DNA of 64,000 bases, from the NCBI GenBank assembly GCA_017412645.1, contig JAFPWX010000021.1, positions 1 to 64,000 of the forward strand, given 5' to 3'. Below, piece after piece: positions 8,379 through 16,894 of this stretch. This DNA is from Bacteroidales bacterium. GTDB taxonomy: Bacteria > Bacteroidota > Bacteroidia > Bacteroidales > UBA932. The notes under the pieces were generated by a model. It was not told the DNA's origin and searched no databases. It saw only the letters and a list, made by a program, of their open reading frames with translations. How positions within the stretch are numbered: the first letter of the stretch is position 1; each line of letters starts with the position of its first letter. A program made the position numbers and the translations under genes.

Positions 8379-9461
8379 ATGGCAGAGAAAGAAGTAACCC
8401 TCATGAAAGGCAACGAAGCCATCGCCCATGCCGCAATACGTTGCGGCTGCGACGGCTATTTCGGCTATCCTATCACCCCGCAGTCCGAGGTTCTTGAAAC
8501 CCTCGCCGCCGAAAAGCCCTGGGAGACCACCGGAATGGTAGTCCTTCAGGCCGAGAGCGAAGTGGCATCCATCAACATGGTTTATGGTGGAGCCGCCAGC
8601 GGCAAGAAGGTCATGACCTCCTCTTCCTCGCCGGGTATCTCCCTCATGCAGGAAGGCATCTCCTACATGGCCGGAGCGGAACTGCCGGCACTCATCGTGA
8701 ACGTCTCCCGCGGAGGCCCGGGCCTCGGCACTATCCAGCCCAGCCAGGCCGACTACTTCCAGACGGTCAAGGGCGGCGGCCACGGCGACTATCGTCTCAT
8801 CACCCTCGCCCCCGCGTCCGTGCAGGAAATGGCAGACTTCGTGGATCTCGCCTTCGAGCTCGCGTTCAAGTACCGCAACCCCGCCATGATCCTGAGCGAC
8901 GGCGCCATCGGCCAGATGATGGAAAAGGTGGTCCTGCCTCCCTTCAAGCCCCGCCGCACCGAAGAAGAAATCGCAAAGCAGTGCCCCTGGGCCACTACCG
9001 GCCGCATCGGCATGCGCAAGCCCAACATCATCACCTCCCTCGAACTCCGCTCCGAAGAAATGGAGCAGAACAACCTCCGCATCCAGGCCAAGTACCGCGA
9101 ATGCGAGAAAAACGAGGTGCGCTACGAAGAATACAAGTGTGAAGACGCCGAGTATCTTATCGTAGCCTTCGGCAGTGCCGCCCGCATTGCCAAGAAGGTC
9201 ATAGCAATCGCCCGGGAGGAAGGCCTGAAAGTAGGCCTCCTCCGTCCCATCACCCTCTGGCCGTTCCCGACCAAAAAGATCGGCGAACTGGGCAGGAAGA
9301 TGAAAGGCATACTTTCTCTCGAAATCAACGCCGGTCAGATGGTGGAAGACGTGCGCGCAGCGGTGGAATACTCCGTTCCGGTGCGCTGGTACGGCCGCCT
9401 GGGCGGTATCATTCCCGAACCCGAAGAGGTCGTTAACGAACTCAAGAAAATGACCCTTTAA
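8379..9461 (+). CDS. vorB: 2-oxoisovalerate (or 2-oxoacid):ferredoxin oxidoreductase alpha subunit
   Basis: 360 residues covering the pyrimidine-binding domain of the pyruvate:ferredoxin oxidoreductase superfamily and the C-terminal transketolase-like domain. Key stretches are KGNEAIAHAAIRCGCD with FGYPITPQSEV, the RGGPGLGTIQPSQADY segment and LRPITLWPFP. It oxidatively decarboxylates a 2-oxoacid with CoA, giving acyl-CoA, CO2 and reduced ferredoxin, together with the other three subunits. buk and ilvE in the same operon favour 3-methyl-2-oxobutanoate and related branched 2-oxoacids. 2-oxoglutarate (KorA) is the main alternative. Confidence 0.9.
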   Translation: MAEKEVTLMKGNEAIAHAAIRCGCDGYFGYPITPQSEVLETLAAEKPWETTGMVVLQAESEVASINMVYGGAASGKKVMTSSSSPGISLMQEGISYMAGAELPALIVNVSRGGPGLGTIQPSQADYFQTVKGGGHGDYRLITLAPASVQEMADFVDLAFELAFKYRNPAMILSDGAIGQMMEKVVLPPFKPRRTEEEIAKQCPWATTGRIGMRKPNIITSLELRSEEMEQNNLRIQAKYRECEKNEVRYEEYKCEDAEYLIVAFGSAARIAKKVIAIAREEGLKVGLLRPITLWPFPTKKIGELGRKMKGILSLEINAGQMVEDVRAAVEYSVPVRWYGRLGGIIPEPEEVVNELKKMTL

Positions 9462-9472
9462 AGCGAAAGACC

Positions 9473-10246
9473 ATGACAAAAGAAGAAATCATCAGGCCCG
9501 AGAATCTGGTTTACCGCAAACCGGAACTCCTCAACGACGTGCCGATGCACTACTGCCCCGGCTGCAGCCATGGCGTAGTCCACAAACTTGTTAGCGAGGT
9601 CATAGCCGAAATGGGAATGGCCGACAAGACCATAGCCATCTCCCCAGTGGGATGCGCAGTGTTCGCATACAAATACATCGATGTAGACTGGCAGGAAGCC
9701 GCCCACGGACGCGCTCCGGCCCTCGCTTCGGCAGTCAAGCGCCTCTGGCCCGACCGCCTCGTCTTCACATATCAGGGCGACGGCGACCTCGCCTGCATAG
9801 GCACGGCCGAAACCATCCATGCCCTCAACCGAGGCGAGAACATCACCATCATCTTCATCAACAACGCCATTTACGGAATGACCGGCGGCCAGATGGCCCC
9901 CACCACCCTGATCGGCATGAAGACGGTCACCTGTCCCTACGGCCGCGACCCGAAACTCCACGGTTACCCGCTCAAGATGGCGGATATCGCCGCGCAGCTG
10001 GAAGGCACCTGCTACGTAACCCGTCAGAGCGTGCAGAACGTGGCATCCATCCTCAAGGCAAAGAAGGCCATACGCAAGGCTTTCGAGTATTCCATGAAGG
10101 GCCTCGGAAGCAACCTCGTGGAAATCGTTTCCACCTGCAACACCAACTGGCGCATGAGTCCTGAAAAGGCCAACAAGTGGATGGAGGAGAACATGGTTCC
10201 CTTCTATCCTCTCGGAGACATCAAAGACAAAGGCAAAGAATTATGA
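9473..10246 (+). CDS. vorA: 2-oxoacid:ferredoxin oxidoreductase beta subunit (TPP-binding)
   Basis: 257 residues, the thiamine-diphosphate subunit. It has the CPGCSHG motif, the GRAPALASAVKR segment, and the TPP/Mg motif that begins YQGDGDLACIG and ends FINNAIYGMTGGQ (GDG at its start, NN near its end). The C-terminal part of about 50 residues contributes to dimer contacts in the family. Eleven bases follow the alpha gene, and its TGA overlaps the ATG of the gamma gene (ATGA). Naming follows the Vor convention, and the same protein could be called KorB. Confidence 0.9.
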   Translation: MTKEEIIRPENLVYRKPELLNDVPMHYCPGCSHGVVHKLVSEVIAEMGMADKTIAISPVGCAVFAYKYIDVDWQEAAHGRAPALASAVKRLWPDRLVFTYQGDGDLACIGTAETIHALNRGENITIIFINNAIYGMTGGQMAPTTLIGMKTVTCPYGRDPKLHGYPLKMADIAAQLEGTCYVTRQSVQNVASILKAKKAIRKAFEYSMKGLGSNLVEIVSTCNTNWRMSPEKANKWMEENMVPFYPLGDIKDKGKEL

Positions 10247-10785
10247 CTAACGAGATTATAATTTCCGGATTCGGAGGACAGGGCGTCCTCTCCATGGGTA
10301 AGATCCTGGCCTATTCCGGCCTCATGGAAGACAAGGAAGTGACCTGGATGCCGGCATACGGCCCGGAGCAGCGCGGCGGCACCGCCAACGTTACGGTGAT
10401 CGTGAGCGACGAACCCGTCTCTTCCCCCATCCTCAGCTCATACGATGTTGCCATCGTGCTCAACCAGCCTTCGCTTGAGAAATTCGAGAGCAAGGTCAAG
10501 CCCGGCGGCAGCCTCATCTACGACGGTTATGGAATCAACGTTCCGCCCACCCGCAAGGATATCCACGTTTATCGTATCGATGCCATGGACAAGGCGGCCG
10601 AAATGAACATGATCAAGGTATTCAACATGATCGTGCTCGGAGGCCTGCTCAAGGTTCGTCCCATGGTCACGGTCGAGAGCGTACTGAAAGCGCTCAGGAA
10701 AACTCTTCCCGAGCGCCATCATCATCTCATTCCTATGAACGAAGAGGCTATACGCCTCGGCATGGATATTATCCGCGAAGTCTAA
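10243..10785 (+). CDS. vorC: 2-oxoacid:ferredoxin oxidoreductase gamma subunit
   Basis: 180 residues. The true start is the ATG at 10243 inside the preceding stop (ATGA), giving MTNEIIISGFGGQGVLS. GFGGQGV and the PAYGPEQRGGTANVTV segment are typical of the gamma domain, which helps bind CoA and completes the active site. It ends the plus-strand fermentation operon. Its last 17 bases overlap, on the opposite strand, the end of the CoA-transferase gene, so the two fermentation operons meet with no intergenic space and no visible terminator. Confidence 0.9.
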   Translation: MTNEIIISGFGGQGVLSMGKILAYSGLMEDKEVTWMPAYGPEQRGGTANVTVIVSDEPVSSPILSSYDVAIVLNQPSLEKFESKVKPGGSLIYDGYGINVPPTRKDIHVYRIDAMDKAAEMNMIKVFNMIVLGGLLKVRPMVTVESVLKALRKTLPERHHHLIPMNEEAIRLGMDIIREV

Positions 10786-12064
10786 GGAAACTGTAACCGA
10801 ATCTCTCGCAAGCGGCCCTCTCCAATTCCTCCCGGTCGTCCGGGTGTGCAATTGCGATGAGGGCCTTTGCTCTTTGCGCGAGCGATTTGCCGCGAAGGTA
10901 GGCAATCCCCCACTCCGTTGCCACGAACTGGGTCTGGAAACGGGTGGTCACCACGCCCGCGCCGGGAGTGAGGGTGGGCACTATCTTGGCCTTGCCCTTG
11001 GTGGTACGGGAAGGCAGGGCGATGAAGGTGCGGCCTCCCTCTGCCAGCGAGCAGCCATACATGAAGTCGTGCTGGCCGCCTACGCTGGAGAAGATGCGCT
11101 CGCCTATCGAATCCGCGCAGATCTGGCCTGTCAGGTCCACTTCTATTGCGGAGTTTATGGCGCAGGCTTTCGGGTTCTGGGCGATGATGAACGGATCGTT
11201 CGTGTACGCCACGTCGTAGAACTCCATGGTGCGGTTGTGGTCGATATAGGAATACATCTCTTTTGAGCCTATGGCCAGTGCGGCGACGCTGATTCCAGGC
11301 TTCACCTTTTTGAGGGAATTGTCGATAACGCCCTCTTTCATGAGACGTATCACGCCGTCGGTCATGGCCTCGGTGTGAAGACCCAGATGCTTGTGGTTCT
11401 TGATGCCGTTCAGCACGGCGTTCGGAATGCCGCCCACTCCTATCTGAAGACAGGCACCGTCCGGGATTTCAGCTGCGATGTTGGCTCCTATCGCCGCCTC
11501 TATTTCCGTAGGCTCGCCGAAGGTCATCGCCACCGGAGCAACGTCGCAGAGCACGGCAGCGGATATCTTGCTTTCGTGAATCAGGCACTCTCCGTAGAGG
11601 TATGGAATGTTCGGACTCACTTCCGCTATCACAACACGTGCCACCTCCGCCGCTGCCACCGCTATATCGGCCGAGATGCCGAGGCTGCAGTAGCCGTTTT
11701 CGTCGGGCATTGAGCAGGTGATGAAAGCGACGTCCACAGGGAACTCGCCACGGCGGAACATACCCGGCACTTCCCCGAGGAAAGCGGGCGTCATGCTGCC
11801 CCAGCCGGCGCCTATATGGGCACGCTGGTCGGCGCTCACGAAGATGCTGTTCACCAGGAACGAGTCTTTGTATTCCTCCTTGCAGAAAGGAGCGGGTTCC
11901 TTGTGGACATTGAAGCCGGAGGTAATGGTCACGTCGCGGAGTTCGGCATGGCGGCGGGCAAGGGCCTCCTGAAGCAGGACCGGAACGGATGCGCCGCCCT
12001 GACAGCAGACGGTATCGCCGCTGCGCACGAGCTTCACAGCCTCGTCGGCACTTACGTATTTCAT
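10769..12064 (-). CDS. acyl-CoA:acetate CoA-transferase / acetyl-CoA hydrolase family
   Basis: 431 residues of the family that includes 4-hydroxybutyrate CoA-transferase, butyryl-CoA:acetate CoA-transferase and acetyl-CoA hydrolase. The catalytic Glu that forms the glutamyl-CoA thioester is E232 in LHTEAMTDG. The GVGGIPNAVL loop (209-218) and the C-terminal EWGIAYLRGKS, which binds CoA in the family, are present. It is the last gene of the Ior operon (4-base overlap with the aminotransferase), so it probably moves CoA from arylacetyl-CoA (phenylacetyl-, indoleacetyl- or hydroxyphenylacetyl-CoA) to acetate, saving the thioester bond. Substrate is inferred from context only. Confidence 0.88.
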   Translation of the reverse strand: MKYVSADEAVKLVRSGDTVCCQGGASVPVLLQEALARRHAELRDVTITSGFNVHKEPAPFCKEEYKDSFLVNSIFVSADQRAHIGAGWGSMTPAFLGEVPGMFRRGEFPVDVAFITCSMPDENGYCSLGISADIAVAAAEVARVVIAEVSPNIPYLYGECLIHESKISAAVLCDVAPVAMTFGEPTEIEAAIGANIAAEIPDGACLQIGVGGIPNAVLNGIKNHKHLGLHTEAMTDGVIRLMKEGVIDNSLKKVKPGISVAALAIGSKEMYSYIDHNRTMEFYDVAYTNDPFIIAQNPKACAINSAIEVDLTGQICADSIGERIFSSVGGQHDFMYGCSLAEGGRTFIALPSRTTKGKAKIVPTLTPGAGVVTTRFQTQFVATEWGIAYLRGKSLAQRAKALIAIAHPDDREELERAACERFGYSFLRLRG

Positions 12065-13374
12065 TCGCTTACGAGTTTTACAAACAGTTTAAGATGCTGG
12101 TCAAGCAGTTCGAAGTCGCGGTCGTCCAGAAGGCGGGACACGCACACACGTATGCCGCTCTGGCCGCTGCCGGTAGTATTCAGCGGAATTGCGATCACCC
12201 CGCAGCGGAGCAGCGCGGCCAGCAGTTCGCGGTTGCCGAGGTCCTTATAGCCCACGGTGTAGAAGAAGCCGTCGCTGATGGTCTGCTCCATGTCTTTGTC
12301 GTATACCAGATGGAAGCCGTTGTCCTCGAAAATCTGACGCGAACGGTGGGCGCGGAGACCGTAGTTCCGCAGCTCCTTAACGAAATCGTAACGGCCCTCG
12401 ACCGCAGCCTCCATCATAGCCGAGAAGGCGTACTGGGCCGAATGGCCTGCGCCCGAAGTATTTACATATAAATAGTTCAGGATAAAGTTGTCTCCGAAAC
12501 CGCCTATGCCCCACTTTTTCTTCAGGGCGGGATACTCCCTGCTGTACAGCTTGTCCGAGATACACACCATGGCGATGCGTTCGCCTGCATAGCTGAATAT
12601 CTTGGAGGCCGACAGGAGCATCACGTAGTTGTCCGTATAGTGGGCCACGGTGCTCTGGAAGGGCGGCTGGAAGGGAACCGACATATCCTTGCGGAAGTCC
12701 ATGCACAGGTAGGCCATGTCTTCCAGCACTATGACGTCGTACTTGGTAGCCAGTTCGCCTATTATCTGAAGTTCTTCCTCAGTGAGGCAGATCCATGCCG
12801 GATTGTTGGGGTTCGAGTAGAGAACCGCGGCTATGTTACCCTGCTTGAAATAGGATTCCAGCTTGTCCCTCAGCTTCTCCGCCCTGTATTCGTAGATGTC
12901 GAATGTAACGTTCTTGATTCCCAGTATATCCGGCTGTCTGCCGTGTGCCGAGAAGCCCGGGCAGATGTAGAGTATTGTGTCTTTGCCTGGCTGAAGCTGA
13001 GAGCATTCAAGGATACTGGTCATGCTGCCCTGCATGGAACCCACAGTGGGAACTATGCCCTTCGGGTTGATGTCCACGTCGATGAAGGCCTTCACGAAGC
13101 GGGCGGCGTTGCGCTTGAGTTCGGGAATGCCCTGCACTGAAGGGTAGATGGAAGGGATGCCCTCGTCGAGAGCCTTCTTCTGCGCCTCTATGCCTATGCG
13201 GCAGGCCGGAATGCCCGGGACGCCGAATTCGAGGTGGGAGAACTTCTCCCCCGCCCTCTCTTCCAGAGCCGCCCCAAGCATGGAGCACTGACGTATGGTT
13301 GTGCGGGAAATATCATCTATTCCCATTTCCTGCATCTGTGCCAGCAGGATGTCATTTGATAGGGCTTGCTTCAT
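12061..13374 (-). CDS. class I/II PLP aminotransferase, probably aromatic
   Basis: 437 residues, fold-type I aminotransferase. The PLP Lys is K258 in SASKIFSYAGER, the pyridine-N Asp is D219, the SNPNNP motif is at 187-192, and a late Arg in SGIRVCVSRL should bind the carboxylate. It lies between iorB (5-base gap) and the CoA-transferase (ATGA overlap), so it most likely converts aromatic amino acids to arylpyruvates for the Ior complex. Some Bacteroidota homologues carry a valine-pyruvate or aspartate aminotransferase label. The sequence alone does not settle the substrate. Confidence 0.88.
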   Translation of the reverse strand: MKQALSNDILLAQMQEMGIDDISRTTIRQCSMLGAALEERAGEKFSHLEFGVPGIPACRIGIEAQKKALDEGIPSIYPSVQGIPELKRNAARFVKAFIDVDINPKGIVPTVGSMQGSMTSILECSQLQPGKDTILYICPGFSAHGRQPDILGIKNVTFDIYEYRAEKLRDKLESYFKQGNIAAVLYSNPNNPAWICLTEEELQIIGELATKYDVIVLEDMAYLCMDFRKDMSVPFQPPFQSTVAHYTDNYVMLLSASKIFSYAGERIAMVCISDKLYSREYPALKKKWGIGGFGDNFILNYLYVNTSGAGHSAQYAFSAMMEAAVEGRYDFVKELRNYGLRAHRSRQIFEDNGFHLVYDKDMEQTISDGFFYTVGYKDLGNRELLAALLRCGVIAIPLNTTGSGQSGIRVCVSRLLDDRDFELLDQHLKLFVKLVSE

Positions 13375-13379
13375 TACTA

Positions 13380-13961
13380 TTACTGCTTCCTGGAGAATTC
13401 TAGTCCGGCGTCGAAGGCCTTGAGGTTGGCGTCCACAATTGCGTCGCCCTTGCGTGCAAAGATGCGGCGGATTCCGTCGCGCAGCTTCTCCGGTTCAAGT
13501 ATTTTCATTACGGCGGCGCTTGCTCCCAGGAGCACCATATTGGCGCTTCGAGGCGACTGGACAGCCTTTGCCATTGCCTCCGCATCCAGAGCGACAAGGT
13601 TCTTCACCTTGGCCAGGGCTTTCTCCACCTCTTCCATTTCCGGGTAGTTGGGAATGTTCTTGAGGGGCACCGTATTGGTGATGATCCAGCCGTCCTTGGC
13701 AAGGAATGGCAGATAACGGAGGGCCTCCATAGGCTCCATGGAGATGATGATATCGGCCCCGCCGAGAGGGATGAGGTCGGAATGAATGGGGGCGTCGCTG
13801 AGGCGGAGATGCGACTGCACGTCGCCGCCTCTCTGACTCATTCCATGGACCTCCGCCTGTTTGAGGCTGAGATTCTGTTCAAGGGCTGCCGAACCTATAA
13901 CGGTGGCTATCGAGAGGATACCCTGTCCCCCGACGCCTGCAAGTATGATGTCTCGTTTCAT
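13380..13961 (-). CDS. iorB: indolepyruvate:ferredoxin oxidoreductase beta subunit
   Basis: 193 residues starting at the ATG at 13961, which overlaps the iorA stop (ATGA). It opens with DIILAGVGGQGILS, the gamma-type domain shared with VorC, followed by the VHGMSQRGGDVQSHL segment typical of IorB. No cysteine cluster is present, so it binds no Fe-S centre. With IorA it converts arylpyruvates to arylacetyl-CoA, CO2 and reduced ferredoxin. Confidence 0.92.
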   Translation of the reverse strand: MKRDIILAGVGGQGILSIATVIGSAALEQNLSLKQAEVHGMSQRGGDVQSHLRLSDAPIHSDLIPLGGADIIISMEPMEALRYLPFLAKDGWIITNTVPLKNIPNYPEMEEVEKALAKVKNLVALDAEAMAKAVQSPRSANMVLLGASAAVMKILEPEKLRDGIRRIFARKGDAIVDANLKAFDAGLEFSRKQ

Positions 13962-15556
13962 TTCTTTGCGTGTCTTTTTGCGGTTTGAATGCATTCGCGC
14001 CTGCTGATGATCACGGAAACTCCGTGATACTCGATCTCTTCCCTGATAACGCGTTCCATCTCCGGATAGTTCACCGGAAGGGGAACGATGGTACGGATGT
14101 GCTCCTTCGGGACTCCGAGGCCTTCGCATATCGCTTCCAGCCTGCCGGTACCTGCGGAATCCTGACCGCCGGTCATTCCGGTGGTGAGGTTGTCGGAGAT
14201 GCATACCAGGATGTCGGACTTCTCGTTGACGGCGTCCAGCAGGCCGGTCATGCCGCTGTGGGTGAAGGTGGAGTCGCCTATTACTGCAACTGCCGGATAC
14301 AGGCCGCTGAATGCGGATCCCTGGGCCATGGTGACGGAGGCGCCCATTTCCACACAGGTGGTGAAGGATTCGAACGGGGGCAGCCAGCCCAGGGTGTAGC
14401 AGCCTATGTCGCTGAACACCTTGCCCTTCGGGTAGTTCTTCATGACGGCATTGAGAGCCGTGAAGAAATCCCTGTGGCCGCAGCCCTGGCAGAGGGCGGG
14501 CGGACGGGGAGCCGGCACTTCAGAAGGCGCGCAACCTTCCCTTTCCGGCAGGCCGAGAGCCTTGCGGACAGGGTCTGGAGAGAGTTCGCCGGTGCGCGGC
14601 AGGGCACCGCTCAAACGGCCGAGGATCTCCACTCCGTGAGGGAGTATTCCGCGGAGCCTTTCTTCCAGGAGCGGCTGACCTTCTTCCAGCACCAGTATGC
14701 GCTTGCACATGCCGGCGAGCTTGAGAATGAGCTCCTTCGGGAAGGGATACTGGGATATCTTGAGAACCGGGAACGGGCAGCCATCGGGGAAGTTTTCCAT
14801 CAGATAGTTATAGGCGATACCGCAGGCAATAACGCCAAGGCTCTTGTCGGGGCCCTCCGTGAGGCTGTTGAAGCGGGACTTCACCGCATCCTCCTCGAAA
14901 CCAGCGTAATCCTTGATGAGCTGGCGGTAGCGCTTGCGGGCGTTTACCGGGAGCGTGCACCACTGCACCTCGTTCGCCGGGAAATGCATTTCATTGGGGG
15001 TGCGGGCAGCCGAGTTGTCGATTCCCTCCACGATGGAGCGGGAGTGCGAGAGACGGGTGGTGAGACGCATCATCACCGGGATGCCGCGGCTTTCGGAATA
15101 ATCGAAGGCCTCGCGGGCCATTTCATAGGCCTCCTGCTGCGAGGAAGGCTCGAATACCGGGATGAGGGCGAAGGAAGCGTAGAAACGCGAATCCTGCTCG
15201 TTCTGGGAGCTGTGCATGGAGGGGTCGTCGCAGGAGGCGATGACCAGACCGCCGTTGGCGCCGGTGACTGCCGAGCCCATGAAGGGATCCGCGCACACGT
15301 TCAGTCCCACGTGCTTGAAGCACACGAGGGAGCGCTTGCCGGCGAAGGACATGCCGAGCGCCTCTTCCATGGCGGTTTTCTCATTTACCGACCATCTGCA
15401 GTGGACACCGCGCTCCGCCGTAAGCGGATGGCCCTGAATGTATTCTGTTATTTCGGTCGAGGGAGTGCCGGGGTATGCGTATACCCCGCTGAGGCCGGCA
15501 TGCAAAGCACCGAGCGCCAGAGCCTCATCTCCCAATAGCAATTGTTTTTGAGACAT
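13958..15556 (-). CDS. iorA: indolepyruvate:ferredoxin oxidoreductase alpha subunit without ferredoxin domain
   Basis: 532 residues. The N-terminal domain carries LLGDEALALGALHAG and YAYPGTPSTEIT. The TPP domain carries CQGCGHRDFF, the GDSTFTHSG loop and NLTTGMTGGQDS. The protein ends shortly after VIISRRECIQ, where archaeal IorA continues into two [4Fe-4S] clusters. No CxxCxxC pattern occurs anywhere in it or in IorB, so the electron carrier must come from elsewhere. It is the first gene of the minus-strand aromatic fermentation operon, with a TAnnTTTG element 27 bases upstream. Confidence 0.93.
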   Translation of the reverse strand: MSQKQLLLGDEALALGALHAGLSGVYAYPGTPSTEITEYIQGHPLTAERGVHCRWSVNEKTAMEEALGMSFAGKRSLVCFKHVGLNVCADPFMGSAVTGANGGLVIASCDDPSMHSSQNEQDSRFYASFALIPVFEPSSQQEAYEMAREAFDYSESRGIPVMMRLTTRLSHSRSIVEGIDNSAARTPNEMHFPANEVQWCTLPVNARKRYRQLIKDYAGFEEDAVKSRFNSLTEGPDKSLGVIACGIAYNYLMENFPDGCPFPVLKISQYPFPKELILKLAGMCKRILVLEEGQPLLEERLRGILPHGVEILGRLSGALPRTGELSPDPVRKALGLPEREGCAPSEVPAPRPPALCQGCGHRDFFTALNAVMKNYPKGKVFSDIGCYTLGWLPPFESFTTCVEMGASVTMAQGSAFSGLYPAVAVIGDSTFTHSGMTGLLDAVNEKSDILVCISDNLTTGMTGGQDSAGTGRLEAICEGLGVPKEHIRTIVPLPVNYPEMERVIREEIEYHGVSVIISRRECIQTAKRHAKK

Positions 15557-15583
15557 ATCTGGTTGTTAGTTTCAGTGGTTCTA

Positions 15584-15591
15584 CAAAGATA
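15584..15591 (-). promoter_or_regulatory. -7 promoter element of the ior operon
   Basis: TATCTTTG on the minus strand, a perfect TAnnTTTG match 27 bases before the iorA ATG at 15556. No clear -33 TTTG. Confidence 0.5.
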
Positions 15592-15613
15592 CTAAAATTT
15601 GATGGATTGTGAG

Positions 15614-16789
15614 CTAAATAATTCCCATTTCCTTGGTAATGGAAATAAGCTCCGCGGTGTTGGAGACATCCAGTTTTACGAGCAGCTTCTGGCGATACCA
15701 GCGTATGGTTTCGGGGCTCAGGCCAAGGGCCTTTGCAATCATCGGTGCGGTATAGCCTTTGGATAGCAGATCCAGCACCTCCTTTTCGCGGGAAGAGAGC
15801 TTCACGTCGCCCGCCTGCGGCTTCATCTCTTCGAGAGTTTCCCGGATAAGATCGTTTGCTTCCGTTTTTTCCCGCTTTGTCTTTCGCAGATACCACAACA
15901 CTGTCAGGAAACCAGCTATGAGCAGCAGGACAGACGCCAGAGCGGCGATGATCCAATGCAGCTGCCTTTTCTGTCTGGTAAGGACGTTGTCTATGAATTC
16001 CAGATTCTCCCTTCGGAATACGGGGGAATCGTCCGGATGAACGGAATAGTAGGCGTTTACGTCGCGAAGGTACTTAAGGGCGCGTGAAGTTCTGCCGCTT
16101 TCCATATAGAGTCTTCCCAGTCCCTTGTATGCGAACATCAGCATCAGTGAATCGCCGGATGCCTTCGCATAGGATGCCGCTTTTTCGTAAGCACTGGCGG
16201 CCTTGTGTTTATCGCCCTCATCCATCCACGTTTCACCTATATTGTACCAGAGCACAGTATTGCTCTCGTTCCAGCCGTTCCTTTCGAATATCTCGCCCGC
16301 TCTGGCATAATAATCCATAGCCGTTGGGATATCCCCCATCATGTTATACAGATTGCCGAGCGTACCGTAGAGGGAGGAAAGCATATCTTCCGAAGCCTTC
16401 CCGTCCTCAATCCGCTTCACGCTTTCCATAGCCTTCTTATAGTAAAAAGCTGCACTGTCGTACTGCTCTTCCGCGTAAAAGATCTGTCCTACGTATTTGT
16501 AAGCATCCGCATTCGCTTCCTCCCACCCCCTGGGGACGCTGATTTCGAGTGCTTTCCGGGCATAGAAACGGCACTTCTCGAAATTGAGGTTCTGCCAGCC
16601 GAGCATAAGGTCGCGGTAATTGCGGTTGAGTTGCAGAAGCTCTGCTTCGGATGCTCTGTCCTTCCTGTCGGGGGTCCAGCGTGCGACGACCCTTTCGAGC
16701 GAGTCCAGATTGAAGCCTCGATGGTCGTTGTACGCGCCGGCGGAAAGTACTGCCAGCAAAAGCGTAAAAACGGGGAGCATTTTCTTCAT
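15614..16789 (-). CDS. membrane-anchored TPR protein with C-terminal LuxR-type HTH
   Basis: 391 residues when started at the ATG at 16789 (MKKMLPVFTLLLAVLSAGAY, a signal peptide). The upstream in-frame codons are rejected because they precede the signal peptide. Next come periplasmic TPR repeats, a transmembrane helix at about 277-300 (WIIAALASVLLLIAGFLTVLW), a basic linker, and a GerE/LuxR helix-turn-helix at about 331-391 (LSSREKEVLDLLSKGYTAP then LSPETIRWYRQ). This is a one-protein, membrane-bound sensor and DNA-binding regulator with no phosphorylation domain. It is divergent from a 67-residue gene whose whole product resembles its HTH. A TATTTTTG -7 element ends only four bases before its ATG. 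Confidence 0.88.
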   Translation of the reverse strand: MKKMLPVFTLLLAVLSAGAYNDHRGFNLDSLERVVARWTPDRKDRASEAELLQLNRNYRDLMLGWQNLNFEKCRFYARKALEISVPRGWEEANADAYKYVGQIFYAEEQYDSAAFYYKKAMESVKRIEDGKASEDMLSSLYGTLGNLYNMMGDIPTAMDYYARAGEIFERNGWNESNTVLWYNIGETWMDEGDKHKAASAYEKAASYAKASGDSLMLMFAYKGLGRLYMESGRTSRALKYLRDVNAYYSVHPDDSPVFRRENLEFIDNVLTRQKRQLHWIIAALASVLLLIAGFLTVLWYLRKTKREKTEANDLIRETLEEMKPQAGDVKLSSREKEVLDLLSKGYTAPMIAKALGLSPETIRWYRQKLLVKLDVSNTAELISITKEMGII

Positions 16790-16793
16790 GACA

Positions 16794-16801
16794 CAAAAAT
16801 A
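16794..16801 (-). promoter_or_regulatory. -7 promoter element of the TPR-LuxR gene
   Basis: TATTTTTG on the minus strand (TAnnTTTG). Only four bases lie between it and the ATG at 16789, which predicts a leaderless or nearly leaderless mRNA. The -33 position would fall on the first CACCACCC box. Confidence 0.5.
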
Positions 16802-16821
16802 ACCAAAAAAAATCGGTATTT

Positions 16822-16850
16822 CACCACCCTTTAGGGTAGTGCCACCACCC
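16822..16850. promoter_or_regulatory. three CACYACCC boxes between divergent HTH genes
   Basis: CACCACCC at 16822-16829, its inverted form GGGTAGTG at 16834-16841, and CACCACCC again at 16843-16850. The two direct copies are 21 bases apart, two helical turns, so they face the same side of the DNA. The region is shared by the divergent promoters of two LuxR-type HTH genes and is a likely operator for one or both products. Confidence 0.5.
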
Positions 16851-16894
16851 TTTTGTATGGTGTTTTTGACGACAATAAACACGAAATTTGCGGT

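Noticed and set aside
8355-9479. A 374-codon open frame antisense to vorB
   Set aside because: Same codon-bias effect, no recognisable protein features.
13970-15538. A 522-codon open frame antisense to iorA
   Set aside because: Mirror frame of a well-supported gene, with His- and Gly-rich low-information content and no motif.
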